NCBI RefSeq assembly: GCF_900232995.1
Contig: NZ_OCVX01000007.1
Span: 576,230-620,300, forward strand
Origin: Mycobacterium simulans
Lineage (GTDB): Bacteria; Actinomycetota; Actinomycetes; Mycobacteriales; Mycobacteriaceae
Length of the DNA: 44,071 bases
Direction: 5' to 3'
Positions 31,160 through 40,167 of this stretch are shown in pieces. The notes below the pieces were generated by a model that had not been told where the DNA came from, did no database searches, and saw only the letters and a program-made list of their open reading frames with translations. The translations under genes and the position numbers were made by a program. How positions within the stretch are numbered: position 1 is the first letter of the stretch; every line of letters begins with the position of its first letter.

Positions 31160-32289
31160 TGCTGTCCTATTGCAGCAACGTCGTTGCCGCTGACACGCTG
31201 CTGGTGTTGGAACGCCAATTGCTGTCGGTATTCGCGCCGGCGCGGGAGCGCGCCGGAGTAGAGCAACTTGGTGTCGGACTGTGGTTGCCGGCCCGCACCA
31301 TGGCCCGGCTGGCGGGCGATCGTCGAGCGCGCCGCCGGCTGGCCGCGATTCTTTCCGATAGTGGACTCGCGGTGACGACCCTGAACGCCTTTCCCTATGG
31401 GGATTTCCACGGCGGTTCGGTTAAACATGCGGTTTATCAACCAGATTGGACAACGCCGAAGCGGTTGCGGTATACGAGGGACTGCGCCGAGGTGCTGAGC
31501 GATGTGCTGGGCGATACCGAACACGGCAGTATCTCGACGCTGCCGTTGGGGTGGAGCGACCCATGGGACGACGTAGCCGATAGGAGAGCTCGCAACAGTC
31601 TGTCCTCGTTGAGTGATGAGTTGCGGCGCATCGAAGACGGCACCGGGCATCGGATCAGACTTGCCATCGAACCCGAACCCGGCTGCGTCATCGGATCGTG
31701 TCGCGATGCAATCGGCTGGCTCGGGAGCGCGGTCGAGGCCGGTGATGTGGACCCGCGATATGTGGGTGTGTGCCTGGATACCTGCCACCTCGCGGTGATG
31801 TACGAAGATCCCGTCGACGTCTTGTTGGGTTTGGCCGAGATAGGAATTGAAGTGGTAAAGATTCAGGCCTCCAACGCAATTCAGATCGATGACTTGGCGA
31901 CCGAGGGTGTTGCGGAAGCCTTCGCCGACTTCGCCCATTCCCCGTACCTGCATCAGGTCAACGGTTTCGACGCGGCCGGTAACCAGTGGTTTCGAGATGA
32001 CCTCTGCTTTGACGACGCGTCGACCCCGCGGTCGGGCAGCGCCCGGGTGCACTACCACGTGCCGTTGCACGTCAGTCCACCTGCACCGTTGGGCAACACG
32101 TCGCACATTCTTAGCGGCGTGATGGGCATGCTGCGCGACGGGACGATGGCGGGGCCCATCGACGTCGAAATCGAAACCTACACGTGGGAGGTGCTTCCGC
32201 CGTCGCTGCGCATGGGTAGTTTGGCCGACGACATCGCGGCCGAGATCCGTTGGTTGGACGAACTGGTTCGGGTTCGGGATCCGGCATGA
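31159..32289 (+). CDS. eboE: EboE-like metabolite/sugar-phosphate isomerase-type TIM barrel
   Basis: A 376-residue protein of the xylose-isomerase-like superfamily: LSYCSNVVAADTLLVLER, TTLNAFPYGDFHGGSVKHAV, LAIEPEPGCVIGSCRDAI, VGVCLDTCHLAVMYEDPV, HYHVPLHVSP and IDVEIETYTWEVLPP. The conserved NAFPYGxFH and CxDTCHLAV segments are characteristic of EboE. ATG 31159 is the start consistent with the conserved LSYCSNVV; the open frame extends back into eboB but without family similarity. Its stop overlaps eboF by 4 nt. Chemistry unknown. Confidence 0.87.
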   Translation: MLSYCSNVVAADTLLVLERQLLSVFAPARERAGVEQLGVGLWLPARTMARLAGDRRARRRLAAILSDSGLAVTTLNAFPYGDFHGGSVKHAVYQPDWTTPKRLRYTRDCAEVLSDVLGDTEHGSISTLPLGWSDPWDDVADRRARNSLSSLSDELRRIEDGTGHRIRLAIEPEPGCVIGSCRDAIGWLGSAVEAGDVDPRYVGVCLDTCHLAVMYEDPVDVLLGLAEIGIEVVKIQASNAIQIDDLATEGVAEAFADFAHSPYLHQVNGFDAAGNQWFRDDLCFDDASTPRSGSARVHYHVPLHVSPPAPLGNTSHILSGVMGMLRDGTMAGPIDVEIETYTWEVLPPSLRMGSLADDIAAEIRWLDELVRVRDPA

Positions 32290-33671
32290 CTCAACCTGTA
32301 CTGCTGGTCAATGTCGTCGGCCTGACGCAACCACTGCTGCGGCACATGCCGAATCTGTCCGCCTTGGCAGCCCAGGGGGCACTGGCGCCGCTAGCACCGG
32401 TGTTTCCGGCGGTGACCTGCTCGGTGCAATCGTCGATGGTTACCGGTCTGATGCCCAATCAGCACGGAATCGTCGGTAACGGTTGGTATTTCCGTGACCT
32501 TGGGGAGGTGCTGCTGTGGCGCCAAAGCAACAAACTGGTGGCGGGGGAGAAGGTCTGGGAAACGGCCGCCGGCCGCTTCGACGGCTACACGTCGGCCAAC
32601 GTCGGCTGGTGGTATGCGATGAACGCGAGCAACGACGTCATCGTCACGCCGCGGCCGGTCTATCACCAAGATGGGCGTAAGTCGCCGGACTGCTACGTCG
32701 TCCCGCCGGAATTGCATGACATCCTGACCGAAAAGATCGGCACCTTTCCATTGTTTCAGTACTGGGGGCCAACGGCGAACATCACGTCGTCACGCTGGCT
32801 TGTGGATGCGTCCATCGAGATTATCCAGCGCTATTCGCCCACACTGCTTACCGCGTATATCCCGCACTTGGACTACGACTTTCAGCGCTATGGCCCGCGG
32901 TCGCCGCTGGCGATTGCCGCCGCGGTGGACGTCGATGCCGCCCTGGCCCCGCTGCTGGCCTTAGCGGCTGATCGCGGCATGACCACCATCGTCGTCTCCG
33001 AATACGGGATCGCGCCGGCCCACAACCCGGTGGACATCAACCGCCTGCTCAGGCGCGAAGGCTACCTCAACGTCTACACCCAACAGGGCCGGGAATACCT
33101 GGACCCGTGGACATCTCGGGGCTTCGCCGTCGCTGATCATCAAGCCGCCCACATCTACGTGCGCGACGACTCCGACATCGCCCGGGTGGCTGCGCTCGTC
33201 AAGGATCTAGACGGTGTCGACGACGTGTTGGATCGAAACAAGCAGCAGGCGTTGGCGATCGATCACCCCAGGTCGGGCGAGCTGGTGGCGATCGCCGAAC
33301 CGGGCGCCTGGTTCACTTACTACTATTGGCTCGACGACGACCGCGCCCCGGAATTCGCGCCGTGCGTGGATATCCATCGCAAGCCCGGCTATGACCCCGC
33401 GGAATTGCTGATGAATCCCGATGATCGTGCGGTTAAGGCCAAAGCCGCTGCGGCCCTGGTGAAGAAGGCGGTGGGTCTTCGGTACACGATGGGGGTCATA
33501 GCACTCAACGGCGCGGCCGTTGGTGGCACCCACGGGCGACTGCCGGACTCGAAGGAAGATACGCCCGTCGTCATCACGTCGTCGCCGAACTTGTTGGCCG
33601 AATCGTCGGTGCCCATGCCAGTCACCGCCGTGCGTGACTTGGTGCTCACTGCCCACGGCTCGCGCGGATAG
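32286..33671 (+). CDS. eboF: EboF-like alkaline-phosphatase-superfamily phosphodiesterase/pyrophosphatase
   Basis: A 461-residue protein related to nucleotide pyrophosphatases/phosphodiesterases. Metal and nucleophile sites are visible: FPAVTCSVQSSMVTGLMPNQ with HGIVGNGW (Thr nucleophile region), YIPHLDYDFQRYGP, VSEYGIAPAH and GGTHGRLPDSKEDTPVV. In described ebo clusters EboF is the last gene. No signal peptide is seen, so it should act in the cytosol. ATG 32286 overlaps eboE by 4 nt. The P450 gene begins 10 nt after its stop, hinting at the same transcript. Confidence 0.87.
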   Translation: MTQPVLLVNVVGLTQPLLRHMPNLSALAAQGALAPLAPVFPAVTCSVQSSMVTGLMPNQHGIVGNGWYFRDLGEVLLWRQSNKLVAGEKVWETAAGRFDGYTSANVGWWYAMNASNDVIVTPRPVYHQDGRKSPDCYVVPPELHDILTEKIGTFPLFQYWGPTANITSSRWLVDASIEIIQRYSPTLLTAYIPHLDYDFQRYGPRSPLAIAAAVDVDAALAPLLALAADRGMTTIVVSEYGIAPAHNPVDINRLLRREGYLNVYTQQGREYLDPWTSRGFAVADHQAAHIYVRDDSDIARVAALVKDLDGVDDVLDRNKQQALAIDHPRSGELVAIAEPGAWFTYYYWLDDDRAPEFAPCVDIHRKPGYDPAELLMNPDDRAVKAKAAAALVKKAVGLRYTMGVIALNGAAVGGTHGRLPDSKEDTPVVITSSPNLLAESSVPMPVTAVRDLVLTAHGSRG

Positions 33672-33681
33672 AGTTCATCCC

Positions 33682-34899
33682 ATGTGTCCAACCGTGTTTG
33701 AAGCCAGCCTGCCGGAGCTCGCCTATAGGGACGCCCAAAGCCCGGAGGAGGCGCACCGGCGTATTCGGCGGGCCCGGGAGCAGAGCCCGATCGCGATGGG
33801 CTCGCTTGGCCCGGAAATCCTGAGCTACGACCTGGTGCGCACCGTGTTGTTCGATAGCCGGTTTTGTGTAGCGAAGGGTCTTTTCCTTGCGGCACAGGGC
33901 ATTACATCGGGGCGCTTGTGGGACAGATTCCGCAATACACTGATGAGTCTGGACGGGACCGAACACCACCGGTTGCGACGGCTAGCTGGCCCGGCGTTCG
34001 GTCCACGCTCCGCGGCGCGGCTGGAGACGACGATCACCGAAGTGATCACCTCACTGTTGGACCCGCTGACCACGATTGGCGGATGCGATGTCGTCGACGA
34101 TATCGCGCGACGTTATCCGAGTCCGGTCATCGGCGCCTTGCTCGGCGCCCCGGCACAGGACTGGCGACTCTTCTCGGACTGGGCCGACGACATCTTCCAA
34201 ATGTTCACCTGGAACGCCGCAGCGAAGCAGGACGTCATTATGAAGGCTTATGACGAACTCGATGCGTACATCGTCGATATGGTCGCGCGGCGGCGCGACA
34301 ACCTTGGCGACGATTTCATGTCCGACTTAATTCGCGCTGAAGACAGCGGTGACAAACTCACCCATGACGAGCTGTGCAGGTTGGTGTCGGCGCTACTGAT
34401 CGCCGGGACCGACACCACCCGGAACCAGCTCGCCGCGGCGGTGCAGGTGCTTTGCGATCACCCGAAGCAATGGGCACTACTGGGCGAACATCCCGAGCTG
34501 GCGCCAAACGCTGTCGCCGAGCTTGTGCGGCACACCTCGGCCATTATTTTCGTGGTCAGGCAGGCCGTCGAGGATGTCGAGCTCGCCGGAGTCGTCATTC
34601 CGGCCGGCACGCAAGTCGTGATCAACTTCGCCGCCGCCAATCGCGACCCCGACGTGTACGACGACCCCGAGCGCCTCGACATCACCCGTGAAGTTCCCGT
34701 GCCGGCGCTGGCGTTCGGTGCCGGCATCCACAACTGCCTGGGCGCGCACCTGGCCAGGGCCGAACTCACCCAGGCGCTGACGGTCATGACACGGCGGATG
34801 CGCAACCCGCGGCGCACCGGACCCGCGCCCTGGAAACCGTTTGCGCCGGTCACCGGACCGGCCACGTTGCCCATCGAATTCGATATCGAAGTGGCTTAA
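33682..34899 (+). CDS. Cytochrome P450 (family not assigned)
   Basis: A 405-residue soluble bacterial P450. The I-helix oxygen-activation motif is AGTDTTRNQ (about 241), the K-helix ExxR is ELVR (280), and the heme-binding loop is FGAGIHNCLGAHLAR with Cys at 352. All essential residues are present. ATG 33682, 10 nt after eboF, gives the usual length, while the longer open frame upstream is an out-of-frame shadow of eboF. Close spacing suggests it oxidises the product of the ebo-type operon, though it could act independently. Confidence 0.92.
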   Translation: MCPTVFEASLPELAYRDAQSPEEAHRRIRRAREQSPIAMGSLGPEILSYDLVRTVLFDSRFCVAKGLFLAAQGITSGRLWDRFRNTLMSLDGTEHHRLRRLAGPAFGPRSAARLETTITEVITSLLDPLTTIGGCDVVDDIARRYPSPVIGALLGAPAQDWRLFSDWADDIFQMFTWNAAAKQDVIMKAYDELDAYIVDMVARRRDNLGDDFMSDLIRAEDSGDKLTHDELCRLVSALLIAGTDTTRNQLAAAVQVLCDHPKQWALLGEHPELAPNAVAELVRHTSAIIFVVRQAVEDVELAGVVIPAGTQVVINFAAANRDPDVYDDPERLDITREVPVPALAFGAGIHNCLGAHLARAELTQALTVMTRRMRNPRRTGPAPWKPFAPVTGPATLPIEFDIEVA

Positions 34900-36461
34900 G
34901 CTGCAGACGTCGACACTCGATGGGCCGGCTTCTTCGGCAGAATCGCCACCGGTATGTACGTCAACCCCACTAGCACGACGGCCACCACGAACACCACGGT
35001 GTAGGCGTGCGAAAGGTCGTGCAGCAGGTTGCCTGGGAAATTTGGGTCGAGTGCCTGGGGCGGCATTGTGGAAGGGTCAACAGGCAGCCCTCGCCGGGCG
35101 GCATCTTCGCGCAGCATCTCGATCTGGGCTGCCGCGGAAACGTTTGCGCTGCGGTTGAAGTGGCTCGTCAGTATCACTGACATCAGCGCGGTCCCGACCG
35201 AGGCAGCCACCTGTTGGTTGACGTTGACCAGCGTCGAACCCCGCGCGATCTGATGTGGGGCCAGGGTTTGCACGGCCGCCGCGGATAGCGGCATCATCGT
35301 GGCGCCCATGCCCAGACCCATGATCGTCAGCCCGGTGACCAGCGTCGGCAGGTAATCGGCTTGCTTGGCCACCCCATAGGCGAAAATGCCCATGCCCGCG
35401 GCGATCAGGGTGATGCCGACCAGCAGAATCTTGCCCGGACCACGTTTGTCCATTAACGATCCGGCAACCGGCATGGTCAGCATGGCACCGATTCCCCGGG
35501 GGACCATGCTCAACCCAGCCTGCAACGGCGTCTGATGCAGCAATTCCTGAAAGTAGCTCGGAAACAGCAGGCCGGCGCCGAAAAAGGAGGCGGCGAAAAG
35601 GAACACCGCCGCGTTGGCCAGTGTGACCACCCGATTCTTGAACAGCCGCAGATCGATCAGCGGATGATCGCTGCGGTGAAGCGCATGAAGGACGAACCCG
35701 ATGATCAAGACCAACCCGATCGCCACCGGTATCCACACATGGCGATCGGCCACCGTCCCGCGACCTGGGACGACCGACACTCCATACAGGAACGTCGCCA
35801 GGCCGGGGGAGAGCAGCAGCATGCCGAGGAAGTCGAAGGTTTCCGACGGTGCCGAATGATCTTGTGGGAACACGATTGCCGCTAGGACGAATGCGATCAG
35901 CCCGATCGGCAAGTTGATCCAGAAGATCCACTCCCAGCTGTAGGCGTCGATGAGCCAGCCACCCAGGACGGGTCCGAAGATCGGGCCGAGCAGCATCGGG
36001 ATGCCCAGCACCGCCAACACACGGCCCATCCGCTTGGGACCGGCCTCGCGGGTCAAGATAGTGAGGACCAGCGGCATCAGCATGCCGCCGGCGAGGCCCT
36101 GCATTACCCGAAATGCAATGAGAAGACCGATGTTTGGCGCCATCGCACACAACAGCGAGCCCAGCGTGAACGCGGCGAGCGACCCCATGAAGAGTCGCTT
36201 GGTACCGAACCGGTCTGCTGCCCAACCCGCCAGGGGGATCACCGTGGCCATGGCGAGCGTATAGCCGGTCATCGTCCAGGCGACGACGGCCTGGGTGGTT
36301 TGGAATGCGGAGACGAAGGTGCGCTGTGCGACGGTGACAACGGTCGTGTCGACAATTGTCATCATCGAGCCCAGCACACACACGCCGGCGATTCGGAGCA
36401 ACCTGGCGTCGAGTTGATCGGGTGCTTGAGGTATTTGTGGATCGACAGCGCCGTAGTCCAT
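34896..36461 (-). CDS. MFS drug/H+ antiporter, DHA2 (EmrB/QacA) family
   Basis: A 521-residue transporter with 14 hydrophobic segments. Family motifs: motif A GWAADRFGTKRLFMGSLAAF, motif D1-like VDTTVVTVAQ, motif C VLGIPMLLGPIFGPVLGGW, and VNVNQQVAASVGTALMSVIL in the second half. DHA2 pumps export drugs or metabolites. It converges on the P450 with a 4-nt stop overlap, so it is not in that transcript but could export its product. Start ATG 36461; the long alternative frame at 35077-36756 is a shadow. Confidence 0.92.
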   Translation of the reverse strand: MDYGAVDPQIPQAPDQLDARLLRIAGVCVLGSMMTIVDTTVVTVAQRTFVSAFQTTQAVVAWTMTGYTLAMATVIPLAGWAADRFGTKRLFMGSLAAFTLGSLLCAMAPNIGLLIAFRVMQGLAGGMLMPLVLTILTREAGPKRMGRVLAVLGIPMLLGPIFGPVLGGWLIDAYSWEWIFWINLPIGLIAFVLAAIVFPQDHSAPSETFDFLGMLLLSPGLATFLYGVSVVPGRGTVADRHVWIPVAIGLVLIIGFVLHALHRSDHPLIDLRLFKNRVVTLANAAVFLFAASFFGAGLLFPSYFQELLHQTPLQAGLSMVPRGIGAMLTMPVAGSLMDKRGPGKILLVGITLIAAGMGIFAYGVAKQADYLPTLVTGLTIMGLGMGATMMPLSAAAVQTLAPHQIARGSTLVNVNQQVAASVGTALMSVILTSHFNRSANVSAAAQIEMLREDAARRGLPVDPSTMPPQALDPNFPGNLLHDLSHAYTVVFVVAVVLVGLTYIPVAILPKKPAHRVSTSAA

Positions 36462-36917
36462 GGCTATCAGCTCCTACGCCTGTAACGCACTCAGCCCCGC
36501 GGGAGAGCATCTCATACGCCCAGCGCCGCCATGCACGAAGTCGGCCTTGGTGATTATGTCGCACTACTGCCGTGCGGTTATGCCGTGGCCGATAAGTTGG
36601 TCGAATTGGCCGATATTGCAATGATTTACGGTGGCCATGCCGTTTTCCAGGAGCGAGCTCCCGCGCGACGGTTTTCTCGGGGATTTCCTCATGCGCACAA
36701 CGACGGGGTTGGGCGGACCCGGAGGGTTCGCCAAGTCTTGTAAGTTGGTGGCGCACTGGTCAGTTGCGCAGCGCAGGCAACGTCGCCAGCGTTAGGTGTT
36801 GCCTTTTCTAGGGTCTTTACGGCATCTTTACACCAGGGAGTGCCGGTAAGTCTGGTCGGCAACTCGGCCCGCAGCGGGTCGGGTTCGGGTTCGCTTGGCT
36901 GGAAGGTGCTTGCCTTG
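36462..36917. other. Intergenic region between the MFS and SulP genes
   Basis: About 450 bases separate the divergent starts. Short frames here have no recognisable family or ribosome site. The region is less GC-rich near 36590-36640. It must hold the promoters of both genes; CATCTTTACACCAGGGAG at 36823-36840 could include a -10-like TTTACA, but I cannot define a promoter with confidence. No repeat or RNA gene is seen. Confidence 0.5.
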
Positions 36918-38378
36918 GTGTTGGAACGAATCGCACGAGAGCTCTTGTCCGGCGTGGCCGTCGCGATTGTTGCGCTGCCCCTGGCGATCGCGTTCGGCAT
37001 CACCGCCACCGGAACATCTCAGGGCGCGCTTGTCGGGCTCTACGGCGCCATCTTCGCCGGATTCTTCGCGGCTGTATTCGGTGGGACACCCGGCCAGGTG
37101 ACTGGCCCCACCGGTCCCATTACGGTCGTTGCTACGGCAACCATCGCCGCCCACGGACTCGAAGCCGCCTTCGTCGCATTCATCATGGCCGGTATCTTTC
37201 AGATCCTGTTCGGGGTCTGCCGGCTGGGTTCGCTCATCCGCTACATTCCGCTTCCCGTGGTCTCCGGATTCATGGGTGGAATCGCGATCATCATCATCAT
37301 GACCCAGCTGGATCAGGTGCGGCGCAGCTTCCTGCTGGTGTTGGTGACGCTTGCGCTGCTGCTGGGTTCGGGCAGGCTTGTCAAAGCGATTCCGCCGAGC
37401 CTGATAGTTCTCGTTCTTGTCACGTTGACGTTGCCCCTCGTCGAGCCGTGGGTAGCCGACGTCCGCATTGGGCCGGTCTGGATCAACAGAGCGGTCGAGT
37501 ACATCGGCGCGATCCCCGAGGCGATGCCCTCTTTCGAAGCGCCGGAGGTCAGTGGTTCGCTGGTGTTGCAGCTGCTGTTGTCGGCGCTGGCGATCGCGCT
37601 TCTGGGATCCATCGACTCACTGCTGACGTCCGTCGTCATGGACAACATCACCGGCACCCGGCACCGCAGCAACAAGGAACTGATCGGCCAGGGACTCGGA
37701 AACATCGCCAGCGGGCTGTTCGGCGGGCTGGCCAGTGCCGGAGCGACCGTCCGATCGGTGGTGAACATCAGAAACGGTGGCCGGACCGCGGTTTCGGCGG
37801 CCACCCACAGTGTCGTTCTGTTCGCATTCGTTGCGGGTCTCGGTGCTGTGGTTGAGCACATCCCGCTCCCCGTGCTGTCGGGAATCTTGATACTCACCGC
37901 CGTCGGTATGTTCGATTGGAAAGCCATGCGTAAGGCACACGTGTCACCCAAGGGCGACGTCATTGTCATGTTCACGACGATGATCGTCACCGTCCTGGTC
38001 GACCTCACTGTCGGGGTGCTAGTGGGAATCGTCCTCTCGCTGATCGTCCACGCGTTCGGATCCCGGCAGCGTAAAGCGACGGTCACCCAAGACGACACCG
38101 GCACCTACCGCATCGAGGGTCCGCTGTCGTTCCTGTCGGTCGACGGCGTGTTCAAATCGCTGCGTAACGGCCACACGGAAGTATCGCTGGACCTAGAGCA
38201 CGTCACCTATCTCGACACCTCTGGCACCCGCGCCCTGCTGTATTTCATCGACCACTCCGAGAAGGATGGTGTCGAGGTAAGCATCAAGCAGATCTCACCA
38301 CACGTCGAGGACCAACTCACCGCGCTCGCCGACAACGTTCAACGTGACAAGCTGCGAACCATCCTCGAATCAGCCTGA
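36918..38378 (+). CDS. SulP-family anion transporter (Rv1707 orthologue)
   Basis: A membrane transporter with about 10-12 hydrophobic segments (VAVAIVALPLAIAFGITATG; PITVVATATIAAHGLEAAF; VVSGFMGGIAIIIIMTQLDQ) and a C-terminal STAS domain (SLDLEHVTYLDTSGTRALLY) that regulates anion exchange. Substrate is probably sulfate, bicarbonate or an organic acid. GTG 36918 gives 486 aa, the length I recall for the orthologue, and has GGAAGG 11 nt upstream. The frame is open to a GTG at 36840 (512 aa) with a Gly/Ser-rich extension, but the SD there touches the codon. Confidence 0.88.
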   Translation: MLERIARELLSGVAVAIVALPLAIAFGITATGTSQGALVGLYGAIFAGFFAAVFGGTPGQVTGPTGPITVVATATIAAHGLEAAFVAFIMAGIFQILFGVCRLGSLIRYIPLPVVSGFMGGIAIIIIMTQLDQVRRSFLLVLVTLALLLGSGRLVKAIPPSLIVLVLVTLTLPLVEPWVADVRIGPVWINRAVEYIGAIPEAMPSFEAPEVSGSLVLQLLLSALAIALLGSIDSLLTSVVMDNITGTRHRSNKELIGQGLGNIASGLFGGLASAGATVRSVVNIRNGGRTAVSAATHSVVLFAFVAGLGAVVEHIPLPVLSGILILTAVGMFDWKAMRKAHVSPKGDVIVMFTTMIVTVLVDLTVGVLVGIVLSLIVHAFGSRQRKATVTQDDTGTYRIEGPLSFLSVDGVFKSLRNGHTEVSLDLEHVTYLDTSGTRALLYFIDHSEKDGVEVSIKQISPHVEDQLTALADNVQRDKLRTILESA

Positions 38379-38447
38379 CACTATTGGCGGCCGATTTGCC
38401 TGCGGGTCTCCCGGCCCAGGCGTAGCTACCCGTTAGACTTTCCTGCG

Positions 38448-38492
38448 ATGTCCACCCTGACGCCCGTCACCACCGGTCGCGGCCGGGCATGA
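38448..38492 (+). CDS. Possible 14-aa leader ORF overlapping the parA-like start
   Basis: ATG 38448 opens a 14-codon frame, MSTLTPVTTGRGRA, whose TGA (38490-38492) overlaps the ATG of the ParA-like gene as ATGA. The spacing would allow translational coupling. No strong Shine-Dalgarno precedes it. It could instead reflect an alternative in-frame N-terminus in relatives. Low confidence. Confidence 0.3.
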   Translation: MSTLTPVTTGRGRA

Positions 38493-39352
38493 CCGATCAC
38501 CTTGACGGCGGCATTGAGATCGGCCTGACCGGCCGGCCGCCGCGGTCGATTCCGGATCCCACCCCGCGCACCTCGCACGGCCCGGCCAAGGTCGTCGCGA
38601 TGTGCAACCAGAAGGGCGGTGTTGGGAAAACCACTTCGACGATCAACCTGGGTGCGGCCCTCGCCGAGTGCGGCCGGCGGGTACTGCTGGTGGATCTGGA
38701 CCCGCAGGGCGCCCTGTCGGCCGGCCTGGGCGTGGCGCACTACGAGCTGGACCAGACAATCCACAACCTGCTGGTGGAACCGCGGGTGTCGATCGACGAC
38801 GTGCTGCTGCACACGCGCGTCAAGCACATGGACCTGGTACCCAGCAACATCGACTTATCGGCCGCCGAGATTCAGCTGGTCAACGAGGTTGGCCGGGAGC
38901 AGACGGTGGCCCGGGCACTGCACCCGGTGCTGGACCGCTATGACTATGTGCTTATCGACTGCCAGCCTTCGCTCGGCCTGCTCACGGTCAACGGGCTGGC
39001 CTGCGCCGACGGCGTTGTTATCCCAACTGAGTGCGAGTTCTTCTCGCTGCGTGGTCTGGCACTGCTCACCGACACCGTTGACAAGGTCCGTGACCGGCTT
39101 AACCCGAAGCTGGACATCAGCGGAATCCTGATTACCCGCTACGACCCGCGGACCGTCAACTCACGTGAGGTCATGGCCCGTGTCGTGGAGCGGTTCGGTG
39201 ACCTAGTGTTCGACACCGTGATCACCCGCACTGTCCGTTTCCCGGAAACCAGCGTTGCGGGCGAACCCATCACCACATGGGCCCCCAAGTCGGGGGGAGC
39301 CCTGGCCTACCGCGCGCTGGCTCGCGAGTTCATCTACCGATTCGGCGTGTGA
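38489..39352 (+). CDS. ParA/Soj-family ATPase (Rv1708 orthologue)
   Basis: A 287-residue deviant Walker ATPase: CNQKGGVGKTTSTINLGAAL at about 38, LLVDLDPQGALSAGLG, and VLIDCQPSLGLLTVNGL. There is no adjacent parB; this is a second ParA-like protein that sits with scpA and scpB in actinobacteria, which suggests a role near the condensin complex. It ends overlapping the scpA start by 4 nt. ATG 38489 is used; see the short leader ORF above. Confidence 0.92.
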   Translation: MTDHLDGGIEIGLTGRPPRSIPDPTPRTSHGPAKVVAMCNQKGGVGKTTSTINLGAALAECGRRVLLVDLDPQGALSAGLGVAHYELDQTIHNLLVEPRVSIDDVLLHTRVKHMDLVPSNIDLSAAEIQLVNEVGREQTVARALHPVLDRYDYVLIDCQPSLGLLTVNGLACADGVVIPTECEFFSLRGLALLTDTVDKVRDRLNPKLDISGILITRYDPRTVNSREVMARVVERFGDLVFDTVITRTVRFPETSVAGEPITTWAPKSGGALAYRALAREFIYRFGV

Positions 39353-40167
39353 ACGGCACCGCGAACGGTGAGGCGGCACCCGAAAACGGCTTTCAGGTCC
39401 GGCTGACTAACTTTGAGGGGCCGTTCGATCTGCTGCTGCAGCTGATCTTCGCGCATCGCCTCGACGTCACCGAAGTGGCGTTGCACCAGGTCACCGATGA
39501 TTTCATTGCCTACACCAAGACGATCGGTTCCCGGTTGGAACTGGAGGAGACCACCGCCTTTCTGGTGGTCGCGGCGACCTTGCTCGATCTCAAAGCGGCG
39601 CGGCTGCTTCCGGCCGGGCAGGTCGATGACGAAGAAGACTTGGCCCTGCTGGAAGTAAGGGACCTACTTTTTGCGCGGCTGCTGCAATACCGGGCGTTCA
39701 AGCATGTCGCGGACATGTTTGCCGAGTTGGAAGCCACCGCGTTGCGCAGCTATCCACGCGCGGTGTCGTTGGAGGAGCGCTTCGCCGGCCTGCTTCCCGA
39801 GGTGATGCTCGGTGTCGACGCCGACCGGTTCGCCGAGATCGCCGCGATCGCGTTTACCCCGCGCCCGGTGCCCACGGTGGCCACTGGACATCTGCACGAG
39901 GAAACCGTTTCGGTTCCTGAGCAGGCCAAACACTTGCTGGCGATGCTGGAGGCGCGGGGCAGCGGGCAGTGGGCCACATTTTCTGAGCTGGTCGCCGATT
40001 GCAAGGCTTCGATCGAGATCGTTGGGCGTTTCCTGGCGCTGCTCGAACTGTATCGGTCGCGGGCGGTAGCATTCGACCAGTCAGAGCCCCTTGGCGTGCT
40101 CCAGGTTTCGTGGACCGGGGAACGGCCGACTCCCCAAGCCTTGGTAGAAGGGCAAGACCAATCATGA
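39349..40167 (+). CDS. scpA: Segregation and condensation protein A (kleisin)
   Basis: A 272-residue kleisin that bridges the SMC heads with ScpB. The N-terminal FEGPFDLLLQLIFAHRLDVT is diagnostic, followed by AFLVVAATLLDLKAARLLPA and a C-terminal winged-helix end (FSELVADCKASIEIVGRFLA, LLELYRSRAVAFDQ). GTG 39349 overlaps parA by 4 nt and the stop overlaps scpB by 4 nt. Confidence 0.95.
   Translation: MNGTANGEAAPENGFQVRLTNFEGPFDLLLQLIFAHRLDVTEVALHQVTDDFIAYTKTIGSRLELEETTAFLVVAATLLDLKAARLLPAGQVDDEEDLALLEVRDLLFARLLQYRAFKHVADMFAELEATALRSYPRAVSLEERFAGLLPEVMLGVDADRFAEIAAIAFTPRPVPTVATGHLHEETVSVPEQAKHLLAMLEARGSGQWATFSELVADCKASIEIVGRFLALLELYRSRAVAFDQSEPLGVLQVSWTGERPTPQALVEGQDQS

Noticed and set aside
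35077..36756. A 559-codon frame overlapping the MFS gene on the same strand.
   Set aside because: It is Arg/Gly/His-rich with no membrane segments, while the overlapping 34896-36461 frame is a complete 14-helix DHA2 transporter.
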